A DNA stretch of 64,000 nt from Cyanophora paradoxa (lineage: Eukaryota; Glaucocystophyceae; Cyanophorales; Cyanophoraceae). The stretch covers positions 124,001-188,000 of the forward strand of contig QPMI01000564.1 of the NCBI GenBank assembly GCA_004431415.1, written 5' to 3'. Below, in pieces: positions 45,061 through 56,988 of the stretch. Made by a program: the position numbers and the translations under genes. Under the pieces are notes generated by a model. That model made no database searches. It had not been told where the DNA came from and worked only from the letters and a program-made list of their open reading frames with translations. Each line of letters opens with the position of its first letter. Position 1 is the first letter of the stretch.

Positions 45061-46138
45061 ATGAATCATGATCAACACCTTTTGTGGGATCTGATGAGCG
45101 AGTACTTTGGCGGCGGGCGGCGCGGGGGCCGCGGGGCTCCTCGCCGACCTCCGCGCCGCCCTCGGCCTCCCCCTTGATCGCGAGCCGGAGCCGGCGCCCG
45201 AGACAGAACCCCGGCCGGCGCCCGCTGCAGCTGCGGCGCCCGAGACGTCAACGGATCCGCAGCCGTCGACGGAGGCGGAGGCGGCCGGCGCCGCCTCTCC
45301 GGATCCGGCAGGCGCGGATGCGCCAGCCGACACAGATGCGAATGCATTTTGCAAGGGGGGAAGGGGCCCCCTTGCTTCCCGTTCCCTCGCTTCAGCCAAA
45401 AGTTTTCTATGAGGCCGTTTTCGAGGTCCAGTTTGCAACACCGGAAAAAAATGAGCCGTTATTCGCGATCCGATTGGCTCGGTGGACCGGTCAGCCTTCG
45501 ACTTTCGAGCGTCAAAGTCGAGGGGAAAAAGTGGTTTTCGAGGGGAAAACGAACTTCTCCTCACTCCGGTCTTCGAATTTCTTGCGCGGTTATGCATGTC
45601 TCCTCTAGATTTCGGCTTCCTCGCAGTGCGTCAAATACGCCTTGCTCTTCGTTGCGCGGTTCTGCATGGGACCACTTCTCTCTAGCTGTCACCTCTAGAT
45701 TTCCGCTTCCTCCCAGTGCGCCGATCGCGAGTACGCCGCAAGGTACCCGTGCCGCCTGGACTACTTTTCACTGCATCAAGCTTGCACCGCAGCACTGCGT
45801 ACCGAGCACGCGCCGCTGCCCGCAGCCGAGCACGCTTTAATTTGTGGCACTCGTGCTTGAGCTTGCACAACAAAATTAAACCGCTTGCACCGCTCGAGCT
45901 CCCTACCTGCGCCGCTGTTCGCAGCCGAGCACGCCAGGCCGTCCAGACCGTGCTCTCTTGCTGCGTTCAGAACGTCTCCGAAATCGAGTTTATACCGCAG
46001 ATCCGCGTGCGCCGCTGCTCGCAGCGCTAGCCGAGCACGCCGGCCCGGCCGCGGACTGGCCGCGCGCGGTGCTTGCTTCCCGCTAGCAGCTTCGCCAAAT
46101 TGCGCGCTTGAGTCTGCTGCTGACCAAGTCCGCACCAG
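45061..46138. other. Weakly coding-like and repetitive interval downstream of the BTB gene
   Basis: At 45096-45350 the + strand has an Ala/Pro/Glu-rich open segment (AAGLLADLRAALGLPLDRE...). It could be another exon of the BTB gene or chance. The rest is repetitive: two copies of a GCGCGGTT...CTCTAGATTT block (45585-45721), and three copies of a word like GCGCCGCTGCCCGCAGCCGA (45806-46040). No complete gene model is supported. Confidence 0.4.
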
Positions 46139-46618
46139 ATGGGACGGCGATCTAGTTCTGCAGCGGCGTCTGTGCCTGGAGACCTCGTCCTGGGCCGGGG
46201 CGGGATCTCGTGGCGGGTGGCGCAGGCTGCACGGTGTCGTCATCATGCAACGGCGGAATTTTCTCTGTTCATGATTGCAACGGCAGGCCTGCGATCGAAG
46301 ACCTCCACATGGGGGTCATCGAGCGCCTGCAGCTGCGCCCCGCCGGCCGCGGCCTCGCGAACATCGAAATTAATTCAAGACCTCGTCTACCAGATGCACA
46401 GTGGGAGCGAGCAGTGCGCCAGCCGCGCGGCTCTGCGGGCGCTCGAGGCAACGGGCCGCCTCACCATGCTCTTGCAAGACGGCTCTCTTCAGGACCGGCC
46501 GCGGCGCCGCTGGCTGCCCCTCACCCCCATGGTCGACTTCCGCCCCGACCCCCTCCAGAAGGCCTGGATCGCCTATGTTTACGGCGAGCCCTCTGCAGAC
46601 AGCACCATTATCTTTTAG
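46139..46618 (+). CDS. Possible 3' exon(s) of an unidentified gene
   Basis: The last part (about 46366-46618) has protein-like composition: DLVYQMHSGSEQCASRAALR, ALEATGRLTMLLQDG, LTPMVDFRPDPLQKAWIAYV, ending STIIF with TAG at 46616-46618. An upstream piece in a different frame (AIEDLHMGVIERLQLRPAGR, about 46285-46350) may be an earlier exon joined by a GC-AG intron ending TTCAAG. The family is unknown. Confidence 0.35.
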   Translation: MGRRSSSAAASVPGDLVLGRGGISWRVAQAARCRHHATAEFSLFMIATAGLRSKTSTWGSSSACSCAPPAAASRTSKLIQDLVYQMHSGSEQCASRAALRALEATGRLTMLLQDGSLQDRPRRRWLPLTPMVDFRPDPLQKAWIAYVYGEPSADSTIIF

Positions 46619-47577
46619 CCAGCTGTTCAGGGTTAGCGCCAACTTAGCGGTAGGCCGTGTGAACACAGTTGATGCTCAGCGTTTTTTGGCTCCAGAACAA
46701 TCTTTAATATAATGATCTGGCCTTTCATTGAGGCTTTTCTTTATTCGGTTTGATCGCAGGGTGTGCTTATCGGGCCTTTTCTTTTTTTTCAATCATAATC
46801 TGTGTTTATCTTTATACTTAAGCTTCAACCTCCCGCGCGCACTGGGCCGGGGTCGATCTGCCGCACGCATGTGCGTCCCACTACGACTCTTTCATTAGAT
46901 CCCGGTTCCCCCCTTGCACCCCCGGCGCGACAAACGCGGCCGGGCCCCTAGTACATTTTCGATTTACTGCAGCACACCCTAAATCTACAAATGACACACC
47001 ATATCTGCTCTAGATCTCCGAAAAGACTCATTGTTCACCAACACAAAGCACAAGCTGTTCTTTGCTAAGTTACTTCAATCATCGAACACACGTGTACAGA
47101 CTGAGAAGAAGTCCGGATCATCGGATGCTTGAAGAACATCGCTGGAAGAGGACACACGTTCTATCACACAGATCATCGGATGCACTAGTACTGCCAGTGG
47201 GCTCCATCGAAATCCGATTTGGAAAGAAGCCTCCGCGCGACTGCACTAGTACTGGGCACATTGAGCCACTGGCACTAGTACTGTGGCACGTTTAGACTAG
47301 GCCAATGCACTCACTGACCCGACAAGCTACCCCCAGAAACGCTCACACACGCAAAAGACAAGGTCTGCGAAGGGAATTACGTATACAGAGAGTACTACGG
47401 TATACAAGCACGAATGCATCTACATATTCGGGCCGCTAGAACATTAAAAAATCCAGAGAACAAAGGAAGAAAGAAGAAAGGCGCGACAGCCTCGGACGGG
47501 GTCCCCGGCCCTTGCAGGTGGAGGGCGGGCAGGCACAGCCGAGGTCGCGGTCGACGCCGGGCTGCGCCCCTCGGGGC
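46619..47577. other. Intergenic, comparatively AT-rich
   Basis: It contains a T-run (46780-46790) and AT-rich sequence, with no gene. CACTAGTACTG occurs three times (about 47183, 47243, 47271). The histidine kinase stop codon lies at its far edge, so 47400-47577 is its 3' flank. Confidence 0.5.
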
Positions 47578-50500
47578 CTACTCCGCCATGGCCGCCGGCC
47601 CCGCGGCCGCGCCGGCGCCGGGGCCTTCGCCGGGGGCGGGGGCGACGGCCTCGCAGCGCCTGAGGGCCGCCACCAGGTCGTCTAGCCGCACCGGCTCTGC
47701 TCGGCCGGTCAGCCGCGGCCGGCCGGCGCCAGGGCGCGCGAGGCCCCGCTCGAGGGGCATCGATCGCCCTCAAGCTCCTAGACCTAGGAGAGGAGGCCGA
47801 GAAGGTGCGGGGCGGGGCCCGGGGGGCGGGCGGGCCGGGGGCGCACTGGAGAGGTAGTCGTGCATGCCGGCGGCGAGGCACTTCTCGCGGTCGCCCGCCA
47901 TCGCGCTCGCCGTCCTGCGCCGGCCCGGGGTCAGCGCGGGGCTGGCCCCGCCCGAGGCCCCCCCGAGCAGCCGGCGAGGCGCCCCCTCCCATCTATCACG
48001 CGCCGATCCGCCCGTTTATCTATCTTGGAGAGGGGTAGGGGCCCCGAGTCTGTCTGGGGGCGGGGGCGGGGGCGGACAGGGCGATCATGTAGGGGCGGCG
48101 CTCGGGGGGCAGCTCGGCGCAGATGCGCCGCGCCGCCGCCAGCCCATCCATCACTGAGGCGGGGGGGCGGGCCGTCAGAGGAGAGCGGGGGGGACCGGGG
48201 GAGGGGCGGGCGGCCGTGGCCGGACCGGGCATCATCACGTCGAGGAGGAGGCACTGGTAGGGGAGCGCCGAGGCGGCCCCCGCCCGCACCGCCGCCAGCG
48301 CCTGCCCCGCCCCGCCGCGTCGGCGTTGGAGCGAGAAGCCGCGCGCGCGCGCCTAACGAAGGCCGGCCCGGCGCGCGCGCACCTCGGCGCCGTTGGTGAC
48401 GGCGTCCACTCGGACGTACCCCTTCTTTCGGAGCATGAGCAGCAGGATCTTGGTGTTCACCTGAGCGCGGGGCGATCGCGAGGCGGGCTCGCAGGGGGCT
48501 CGCTTGGAGGGCGCGGGGGGGCGGGCGCGCGCACGTCGACGTCCTCGGCGATGAGGATGCGCAGGGTCGACTCCGGGACGGGCGCCTTCTCCGCCGCCGC
48601 CCCGCCCGTCCCGCGCCGCCGCCGCCGTCGGCGAGACGCGCGCCGGCGGCGTCGCCCTCGGGGCGAGGCCGGAGCCGGCCGGCCCGGCCGGCCCGGCGCA
48701 TTCGGGGCTCGAGGCGGGGCGGGCGGCGGGGCGGGCGAGGGCGGCTGCGACGGCGTCGACCGCCGCGCGTGGGAGGACGGGCTTCAAGACGACCTCCGCG
48801 CAGCCCTGGGCACGGGGTCCCGTGCGCGTCAACGGGGCGGAAGGGAGGGAGAGGTGCCAGAGCCCGCTAAAAATAGATGCTAGGGGGGTACCTGGAGGGC
48901 CTCGGTGAGGCCGGCGCCGCCGCGGGGCGCGAGGGCCACGCGGGGCACGCCCGCCAGCGCCCCCGGCACCTGTACCCCCGGTCGAAATCGGAGGAGAGCG
49001 CGGGGTGGGGGTGGGAAGTGGGGTGGGGGGGGGGGGGGGGGGGTAGGCGCACGAGGAAGCCCCCGTCGGGGCCGATGGGGAGGCCGGCCGTGTCCAGCAC
49101 GCAGCACTCGACCGCCGCCCCCACCTGCCCGCATCCGCCCCCACGCCGTCACAGGACGCCTCGTATTCTCATCGTCCGGGAGGGGGGGGCGGGGGAGAGA
49201 GAGAGAGAGAGACCTCGGCGTGGAGCTCGGGGAGGGCGAGGGCCTGGGCGCCGGCGCCCTCCAGCGCGTCCACCAGCAGCGCCTGCCGCGGCGACGGGCG
49301 GCGCGCCCCGTCGGTCAGAGTCGGAGACAAAGCGCACTCCCATCTCTGATTCGAACGCGAGGCTTCGCGTGGGGCGCACCCGGGTGGCGGGGGAGGGGCT
49401 CCAGACGGCGACGCGGCGGCCGGCGAGGGGCGGGCGCCGGGGCGGCGAGGGCGGGGCGAGGGCGGGGGGCGGGCCGGGGGGGCCCCCGGCGGGGCCCAGG
49501 CCGAGGGCGTCGAGGGGCAGGGTGACGATGAAGGCGGAGCCGCGCCCGAGCTCGCTCTCCACGCTGAGGTCGCCCCCGAGCAGCACCGCCAGCTTCCGCG
49601 AGATGAAGAGCCCCAGCCTGCCGCCGCGTGAGGGAAATCAAACAGGAGGAGGGGAGGGAGGGAGGGATGGGCGGACCCGGTGCCGCTGTACTGGCGCGAG
49701 TTGCCCGAGTCGACCTGGCGGAGCAATGAGGTTGAGCTAGATCGAACCTTGCGCAGCGTCTTCGTCTGTCAGGAGCGACAGCACCTGGTAGAACCAAGAG
49801 AAGAGCTTGGACTGGTTATCCGGGGAGATCCCGATCCCCGTGTCCCGGATCACGATGCGCAGCGCCGCCCCCGCCACCTCCGCCGTCACAGAGACCTGCG
49901 GAAAGCCTCAGCTGGAGGGACTCAGGGCGGTGGACGCCTCGCGCCTCGCCCTTGGAGGTGAACTTGATCCCGTTGCCGATGAGGTTGACCAGGACCTGGT
50001 TGAGGCGCGCCCCATCCGTCTCCAGCACCGCCGGGCACCCGCGCGACACGTGCCTGCGGGGCGGCGTCAAGAGGGGCGATAAGCAAGGGCGGGCGGAGGC
50101 GGGCCAGGTGAGGTCGATGCCCTTCTGGACGGCCGACGGGAACATGAGCTCCACCGTCTGCGCGCCCGCACCCGCCGCCCCCGCGGTCAGGCCCTGACGC
50201 CCCCCGTCCGCTGCCCCCGCACGCGGGCCCGGCCCCGCGAGCCCGCCTCCGCCCCCGCCGAGGCTGCCCCGCCCAGGCGCACGCGCTCGACGGCGTCGAC
50301 GAGGTCCACCGGCGCCCGGCAGATCTCCACTGCGCCCGCGCCCGCCTCAGGCAGGGGAGCAGAGCGGGGGCCGAGCTAGAGCGAATTCTACGAATTTCCT
50401 TCCGGGGCGGGGCAGGGCGGTTCGGGGCGGGAGGGGCGGGTGCTCGGCCCACCCTTGTTGAACTCGATGCGCGAGGTGTCCAGTCTGCGCGCGGGGCGCC

Positions 50501-53500
50501 CCCGGCGGTGCCGCGCCGTGAGCTCCCGGGGAGGGCGGGGCCGGCGGGCTGGGGCGCGGGGCGCACATGTCCTTGAGGATGTTGAGAAGGGCAACGGAGG
50601 AGCTCTGGGGAAGGGGTGAGGAGAGCCGGGCGTTAGATGGCGGGGTCGGAGCCGGCTGCCCGGCTGCCCGGCTGCTGGCGGGGCGGGGGCGAACGTGGAT
50701 GACGGTAGAGAAGTCGCGCTGCTGGGGGGTCAGCTCCGTATCCAGCAGGAACTCGCTCATGTTGCACAGCGCGTTCAGCGGCGTCCTGCACGCGGCGCCA
50801 CCGGTCGGACGCGCCGCTTCCTGCGGTGCGCGCCGGCGCGCGGCTCTCGGCCGCACCGGATCTCGTGGGAGACCATTGCGAGGAACTGGCTCTTGGCGGT
50901 GCTCGCAGCGTCCGCCTCCCGCCGGGCCTCCTCCAGCGCCACGTTCTATCGTAAGAGTGACAAGCTTAAAGGAAGATACGATGCATTGCGGGTCGCCTCT
51001 GACCTGCTTGGCGAGGAGCTCGCGCTGCTCGGTCTCCTTGCTGAGGAGGCGCGACTGCATGATGGCGGCGCCGATCTGCGGACGGCCGCGCCGCGCCTCG
51101 CAACTCAGAAGAGAGCCGCGCGGGGGGGGGGGGGGGGGGGGGGGGGGGGGCGCGGTCGCGCGCGCGCGCTCGCTCGCGCCTGGTCGGAGACGGTGTGGAG
51201 GAGGCTCAGCTCGTCCTCCTCCCAGCGCCGCGCCCAGTCCAGCTGGCACACCGTCACCAGCGAGTTCGCGCTGCGAGGCGGCGGCGGCGCCGGGGGCGAG
51301 TTAGGCTTGCTTGCGCGGCGGAGATCTGCGGAGGGTGGCGGGTCCCGGGCGCCCCGGGCCGGGTTCACGGATCTAGATGTAGAGGATTGTTTTTTTCTGG
51401 GTCGTCAAAGCGGGGTGGGATCCCTCGGAGGACGGAAGGCGGGGCGCCGGGCCAGCGGGCCGCACCTGCCGCGGAAGCAGGCGAAGACGAAGCAGATGGA
51501 CTGGATGCCGAGGCCGAGCAGCATGTCCCGCACGGGCCCCCGGTGGGCCTCCGGGATCGGCGCCCACTCCGGCGAGCCCGCCTGCTCCGAGGGTGAGGCG
51601 GAGAGGGGCGGGAACTGTGAGGCGGCGCGGTGCGGGGCGCGCGTCGTGGAGGTCGGTGATTGCGAAGACGCGCTTCTTGCCTGCGCGGGGCGGCGCGGGG
51701 CGGCGCGGTCGCCCAAAGCAGGCCGAGGCCGGGCCGGGCCGGGGCGCGCGCGCGCGCACTCGCGATCTCGCGGAAGATGGGGCAGAGCGTCTCGAACGAC
51801 GCGGCGGCCGCGGCTGCGGCGGGGCGCGGCGGGGCGCGGCGCGATCAGCGCTGCGGTCCATCCCGAGAGACTCGAAGGGAGGAAAGGGGCGAGGGCTGGG
51901 AGGGCCGGGCACCGACGACGGGGGCGTCGAGGCGGGGGGCGCCGGGGAGGCCCGGGTCGACGTCGACGGCGGAGAGATCCGCCTGCTCCAGGCTCCACAC
52001 CCCCACCCGCGACGCCCGCAGCGCCTCCCGCACCTGCCGCCCGGCCGGCGGCGGTGAGCGGCGGGGGCGGGGGCGGGGGCGGGGCGGCGCGGACGAGGCG
52101 GGCGGAGCGGTGGAAGACCTCCGTCACGCCGAGCACCTGGTGGATCTGCGCGAGGCGGGGGGCGCCTCAGACGCCCCGGCGGCCTCTGCCGAGGCGCGCG
52201 GACAGACCTCGCGTGTCATCTGTCGTGCAGGGCGAAGGGACGAACGAAAGGGAAGGAAGAGTGAGCCGCGTCACGGGGGCGGGCGGGCGCGGGGAGAGGC
52301 CGCCCAGGCGCCTCCAGCGCCCGCTCACCGCCCCGAGGAGGCCCGAGTGCATGAGCCTGGCGGGGCGGGGCGGGGCGGGGGCGTCGCGGTCCGGTCAGAG
52401 CGCTGTCGCAAGCGGGGTCCGCCTCCGGCGGGGGCGCTGCGCACTGGCGCTCGAGCTGGGCGGCGTGCTCGCGCTGCTGCTGCAGCAGCCGCCCGTGCGC
52501 GATTGCCTGCCGGCGTGCGGGGGGCAGGGGCGCCGGTGAGGCGGGGGCGGGCGGGGCGGGGCGGGGGGCGCGCCACGGCGACGTGGTCGGCGACGTGGCG
52601 GAGGAGGCGGCGCTCGTCGGGGCCCCACGCCGCCTCCCCCTCCACCATCTCCACTGCGCCCCGCCGCCCCCTCAGCCGCCCCCGCCCGTGCCGGCGCGGG
52701 GGGGCGGGGAGCCGGGCGGCACCGACGAGGAGGCCCTGGACCTGCCCCCGGAAGAGGGCCGGCGTGGACATGCTGGAGCGGGAGGCGGCCGCCTGGACCT
52801 TGCGGCGCACGTCCTCGCGCCACCCGAAGGCCTCCCGCGCCATCGTCTGCACGTCCCCGATGTGCAGCACCTGGTCTGCCCCTCCCCGGCCCCGCACGCG
52901 CCCCCCGTGAGGACGGCGCTGCCGAGGGGGCCGACGGCCGCCCCGGCGCACCGGGGCAGCTATTGAGCATGTGCCACCACTTCTTCGTCGCCTCGGCGTC
53001 GTAGCCCTCGAGCTCCTGCGGCGCGGTGCGCGCGAGGCGTCGCGACCCCAAGCGCCGGCGCCCTCGCTCGGACGGCGAGCTCGAGGGAATCGCGGACCTT
53101 GCAGATGCCGGGATGGCGGACCCAGACGACCTGGGGCGGGGTCAGGGGGCGGCGGGGCGGGGCGCGGCGGGGTGGGGGGGATGGGCCTCGGGGGGCTTGA
53201 TGGCGGCCTCGTACGAGTCGTCGAAGTACTCCCAGAGGGAGCAGCGGTCCACCTCGAAGGCCTTCCCCACCAGCTCCACCCTGCCCGCGGGCCCCGCCCG
53301 TCAGCGCCGCCGCGCTGAGGGGAGCCGGGGCCGGGGCGCGGAGCGGACGAGCGGCGGTAGATCTTCTCGATGGAGCCGTCGACCTCCTGGCTGATCTCCC
53401 GCACGATCCCCGCAAGCAGCCCCGAGTTCCGCACCTGCCGACCCCCGCGCCGCGCCCGAGCCGCGCCTGTCAGCCCCCGCGCCCTGCGAGGGAGGAAGGG

Positions 53501-56102
53501 GGGGAGCTGGGAGGCCAGGGGGCCGGCCCGCTCGCCTCGCGCTGGAGGTCGCGGTTCTGCGCCGCGATCTGCTCCCGCAGCGCCGACTGCCCAAGCGCCT
53601 GCCCCGCGGTCAGGAGCTCGGCCGTCGGCGGGCGGGCGCGCAGGGGGCGCCGGCGCGCACGACAGCGATCTGGTCGGCGATGAGGCGCATGAAGCGCGTG
53701 TCCTCCGCGCCCCACTGCGCCACCTGAAGCCCCGGCCCGCTCAGATTCGGGGGGGTGGGGGGGGACGTGGGATGGGGGGGGGGAAGGAAGGGAGGGGTAG
53801 GGCGTGCCTTGTCGGTGGCCTCGACGATGAGGAGGGCGCTGACGGCGCCGTCGCGCTTGGAGGCGGCGCACATGCAGGAGAGGGCCGTGGCAAACTCGCG
53901 GAAGTCCGGGTGCAGCGCCTCCAGCCCGTGGCGCACGTACACCCCGTCTGCGTACCCCCTCAGCGGAGCGAGGCCTTCGGGCGGGGCGGAGGGGCGGGGG
54001 GGCGGACCGCGGGAGGCGTCGCAGGCCTGGAGGGTCATGTCGACGAGGTACGAGTCCATGGAGATGACCTCGTCCGCGTGCGGCGTCCCTGGCACCGCGT
54101 ACCGCGCCCTGCGAAGGGTGATTGGTGAGGCGGAAAGAGAGGGGGGGGGAGAGAGGGGAGGGGGGGGATGGACCTCGGGGACCCGCCGTGCTCGCGCGCG
54201 ATGTCGAAGAGGTAGGCGCGCGTCGCGTCGAAGAGCCCGCACAGCAGCTCCGCGCAGCAGTCGAACGCCTGCCCCGACTTAAGGGAGGAAAGGGAAGGGC
54301 GGGGGGGGGGGGGGGAGGGGAAGCGGACCGCCTGGACGCCCGAGCAGGCGCTGAGCTCGTTGGAGAGGCGGCGGATGAGGTCCCGCTCGCGGAGCTGCCG
54401 CTGCGGGGTGGCCGGGCGCGCCAGCTTCAGCGGCGGCGGGCGGGGCGAGGGCGGGGCGGGGCGGGGGCGGCACCTGCAGCGCGGCGTGCTGCGCGTCGAA
54501 GTCCCGGTGCGAGCACTCCCCGGCGCTGGACGCCGCAGGGGCCCCTGCTCCTGCTCCCTCCCGCCTCAGCTCGACCGATGGGGGCGCAAGGGGAGGCGCA
54601 CCGGCGGCCGCCGGGGGAGAGGCGGGCGCTCGAGAGCCGGCCGGAGCGCCCAGGCGCACGAAGCGAGGGTGTCGGCGTCGCTCGCGTCCCAGGGCCGAGC
54701 GCGCCGGCACGCGACGAGCGCGCCGACGAGGCGCCCGCCGGCCACGATCGGCTCCGCCACGACCGCCGCGCCGTCGGCGGCGGCCACGGAGAGGGACCGG
54801 CGGGCGGCGAGCTCGGGGAGCATCTGCGCCCCGGCGTGAGAAGCCCTCCAGACAGGCCCCAAAGGACGCACCGCGTCGGAGAGCTCGGCGGGGAGGGCTC
54901 GCGCGTCGGCCGGCGCCGCCCCGCGTACGCACCAGCCGCCGCCGCCGCTGCCGCTTCCGCACGACTCCAACACAAGGCAACTGCGCGCGCGGGGCGCGGC
55001 GAATTCGGTCCGGCTGCCGGCGAGAGGAAAGGGCGCGCGCGGAAAGGGCGCACCGGTCGGCGGCGAGGGCGGCGCGGGCGGCCTCGGCGGTGCCGTCGAA
55101 GCGGGAGGGATCCGCGGCGTTCCGCACGCGCCGCGCGATCGCCTCCACGGGGCAGCTCGCCGCCGCTGCCGCCGCCGCTCAGCGCCGCCGCGCCGCGGCA
55201 GGGGCCGCCGGCGCACCCGCGAGGCCCGTGGCGACGAGGCGCGCCGCCTCAGCCAGCGCCCCGCGCGCCGCGGCGGAGGGCTCCCCGGCCCCGGGGACCA
55301 GCTGCACCTGCCGGCCGCCGGCGAGGGCGTGGGCGAAGGCGAAGGCGCCGGGTTACGAGGAGAGGGAGGCGGGGGTACGCACGGCGATGACGGCGGGGGG
55401 GGCCGGATCCGAGCCGGCGCCGTCCGCGGGACTGGTGGGGTACAGGTACCAGCGGGATCCGGGGGGGCCGGCGGGGGCGCCGAGGTCGAAGGGGAGCGCC
55501 TCGCCGGACGCGAGGAGCTGGGGGATGGCAGGGTCCAGGGCGGCGGCGGCGCCGGCCGGGAGGCAGGCCTCGGGACCGGCGGGGGACGCCGAGGCGACGA
55601 GGGCGCTGCGCGGGCCCGGGCCGTCCGCCGGCGCCGGGCCGCCCGAAACGGCGAAGAGCGCCACGGGCGCGTCGAGGGCGGAGGCGAGCAGGCGGGCCGC
55701 CGCCTGGGGGAACGAGGCTGGCCGCGCGAGCGCGCCGAGGAGCTGCTCGGCCAGCGCGCCCGCCGGCTCGCCGGCGGCGGCGGCGGCGCGAGCGTGCGCC
55801 CAGGAACGGCGCCGGCGTGCGCGGTCCGGGGCGCTCCGGTCGAGGTCGGGCGAGGCGGGGGCGTCGACGCGCAGGTCCCGGATGAGAACCGGGAGGTCCT
55901 GCACGTGCATAGGCATGCGTCTGTCGACGGCGTCCGCCGGGCTGACGCTGTCGCTGTGGCTGGCCATGGACGAAGAGCGCTCGCGTTTGCAGTTCATGCT
56001 AACCTTGTGCGCGCGGGCCGCGGGGCTGCGGCCGCGGGACACTCGCTCGCCGCCGACGCTCGCCGCCCCCGACTGCAGGGAGCGCGGCGGGCTCCCCGGC
56101 AT
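47578..56102 (-). CDS. Hybrid sensor histidine kinase: 5 GAF domains, HisKA, HATPase, degenerate receiver, receiver
   Basis: Autophosphorylating His kinase with phosphorelay to an Asp. Reading 5' to 3': GAF1 (55830-55350, FPQAAARLLASALDAPVALF); GAF2 (55150-54600, LPELAARRSLSVAAADGAAV); GAF3 (54300-53640, FDATRAYLFDIAREHGGSPR); GAF4 (53420-52550, VELVGKAFEVDRCSLWEYFD); GAF5 (52140-51180, VREALRASRVGVWSLEQ). HisKA H-box FLAMVSHEIR (His codon 50865-50867) rejoins TPLNALCNMSEFLLDTELTP across a 71 nt intron. N-box is LNQVLVNLIGNGIKFTSKG, G1 DTGIGI, and the G2-side piece LGLFISRKLAVLLGGDLSVE. A receiver-like domain lacking the acidic pair follows (49460-48760). The last receiver has ILIAEDVDV, LLLDVMMP (Asp near 48240), MIALSA and a KP whose Lys codon is split by the intron 47697-47846 (YLS/KPVRLDDLVAALRR). 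The stop is at 47580-47578. No membrane segment is seen, so it is probably cytosolic. GAF1 lacks phytochrome hallmarks. ATG 56102 is one choice; an exon near 56230-56120 could precede it. Confidence 0.88.
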
Positions 56103-56531
56103 CTAATATATATATAATTATAAGATTGCAATCACGTGCAGAAGAAGAGTTCTGCAGCGTGTACGCCTCCGGGTGGGCGCCCAACGAGTCGACCAGTCGG
56201 TGATCTCCTGTGATTGCGATGATAACGGCCGTCGACGTCGGCGGGCGCGCCGAAGGCGACGAATTCGAAACGGGGCGACGTCGGCCTCGAGCTCCACCGT
56301 ACCTCGGTTGCTGGCCTCAACGCTGTGAACTTCGGCGACGGACTTCGTTGCAGACGCGCGAGCCGCCGAACTTCGAACTAACGCTCGCCCCCGGCCCGGC
56401 CCGCCCCGCGCCTGCGCGACGTGGGCCTCACGCTACTCTAGATCTGCTGTTAAACGTTGCTGCTGCTGATCAGCGGCTGCTGCTGCTCGCGGCCGCCGCC
56501 GCCGACGCTGCTCACCGCCTCCTTCAGGCTA
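56103..56531. other. 5' flank of the histidine kinase gene
   Basis: On the minus strand, an AT-rich stretch ending TATATATATTAG abuts the chosen ATG and looks like an intron 3' end. An open piece upstream (AVIIAITGDHRLVDSLGAHP) may be a first coding exon. The rest has no recognisable gene and should hold the promoter. Confidence 0.4.
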
Positions 56532-56793
56532 CCGTGTGGCACTATAATACCGCGGCCACTTAATTACCGCGGTACCAAATTACCGCGCCAAGAATTTGTA
56601 AAAACGCGGTAATTTGGTGCCGCGGTAATAAGCTGCAGCCAAGTTGCTCCATACAGTACCCCCCACAATTACCGCCCCATACAAGCCTCCAGTTTTTTAA
56701 AACGCGGTAATTTGGTACCGCGGTATTTTGGCCACCCTCGGGTCGGAGTTTCTAACGCGGTAATTTATGCCGCGGTAATTTAGTGCCACACGG
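56532..56793. mobile_element. MITE-like element with TA duplication and repeated TACCGCG words
   Basis: The left end CCGTGTGGCACTATAATACC and the reverse complement of the right end CCGTGTGGCACTAAATTACC match closely. TA flanks both (56530-56531 and 56794-56795). The 262 bp interior repeats ACGCGGTAATTTGGTACCGC-type words in both orientations. There is no ORF. It has the same architecture (CCGT ends, TA duplication, TACCGCG interior) as the element at 5047-5292. Confidence 0.75.
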
Positions 56794-56988
56794 TAGTTGA
56801 AGCCTTGTGTGCACGTGGGCCGGGCCGCGGGGGGCTCCGAGGCTCGCGCGCAGGCATGCGCACTGCCGCAGTGCGGCCCTTAGTCTGCGGGCAGTCTGCG
56901 CCGACTCTGCGGCAGGCTGCCGGCAGCTCGGTTATAATTATCCCACGTACCGGTACGCCGCGGTACGCGTGCAGCTGCAGCTGCAGAT
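56794..56988. other. Short spacer, no gene seen
   Basis: Includes GTACCGGTACGCCGCGGTAC palindromes and a CAGCTGCAGCTGCAG run immediately before the ATG at 56989. Confidence 0.4.

Noticed and set aside
45349-45608. + strand ORF with FYEAVFEVQFATPEKNEPLF
   Set aside because: Composition is plausible, but adjacent sequence is repetitive with all frames partly open and no acceptor or donor supports it.
50695-52910. Long + strand ORFs opposite the histidine kinase
   Set aside because: Antisense shadows of GAF and HisKA exons; the minus strand encodes recognisable motifs.
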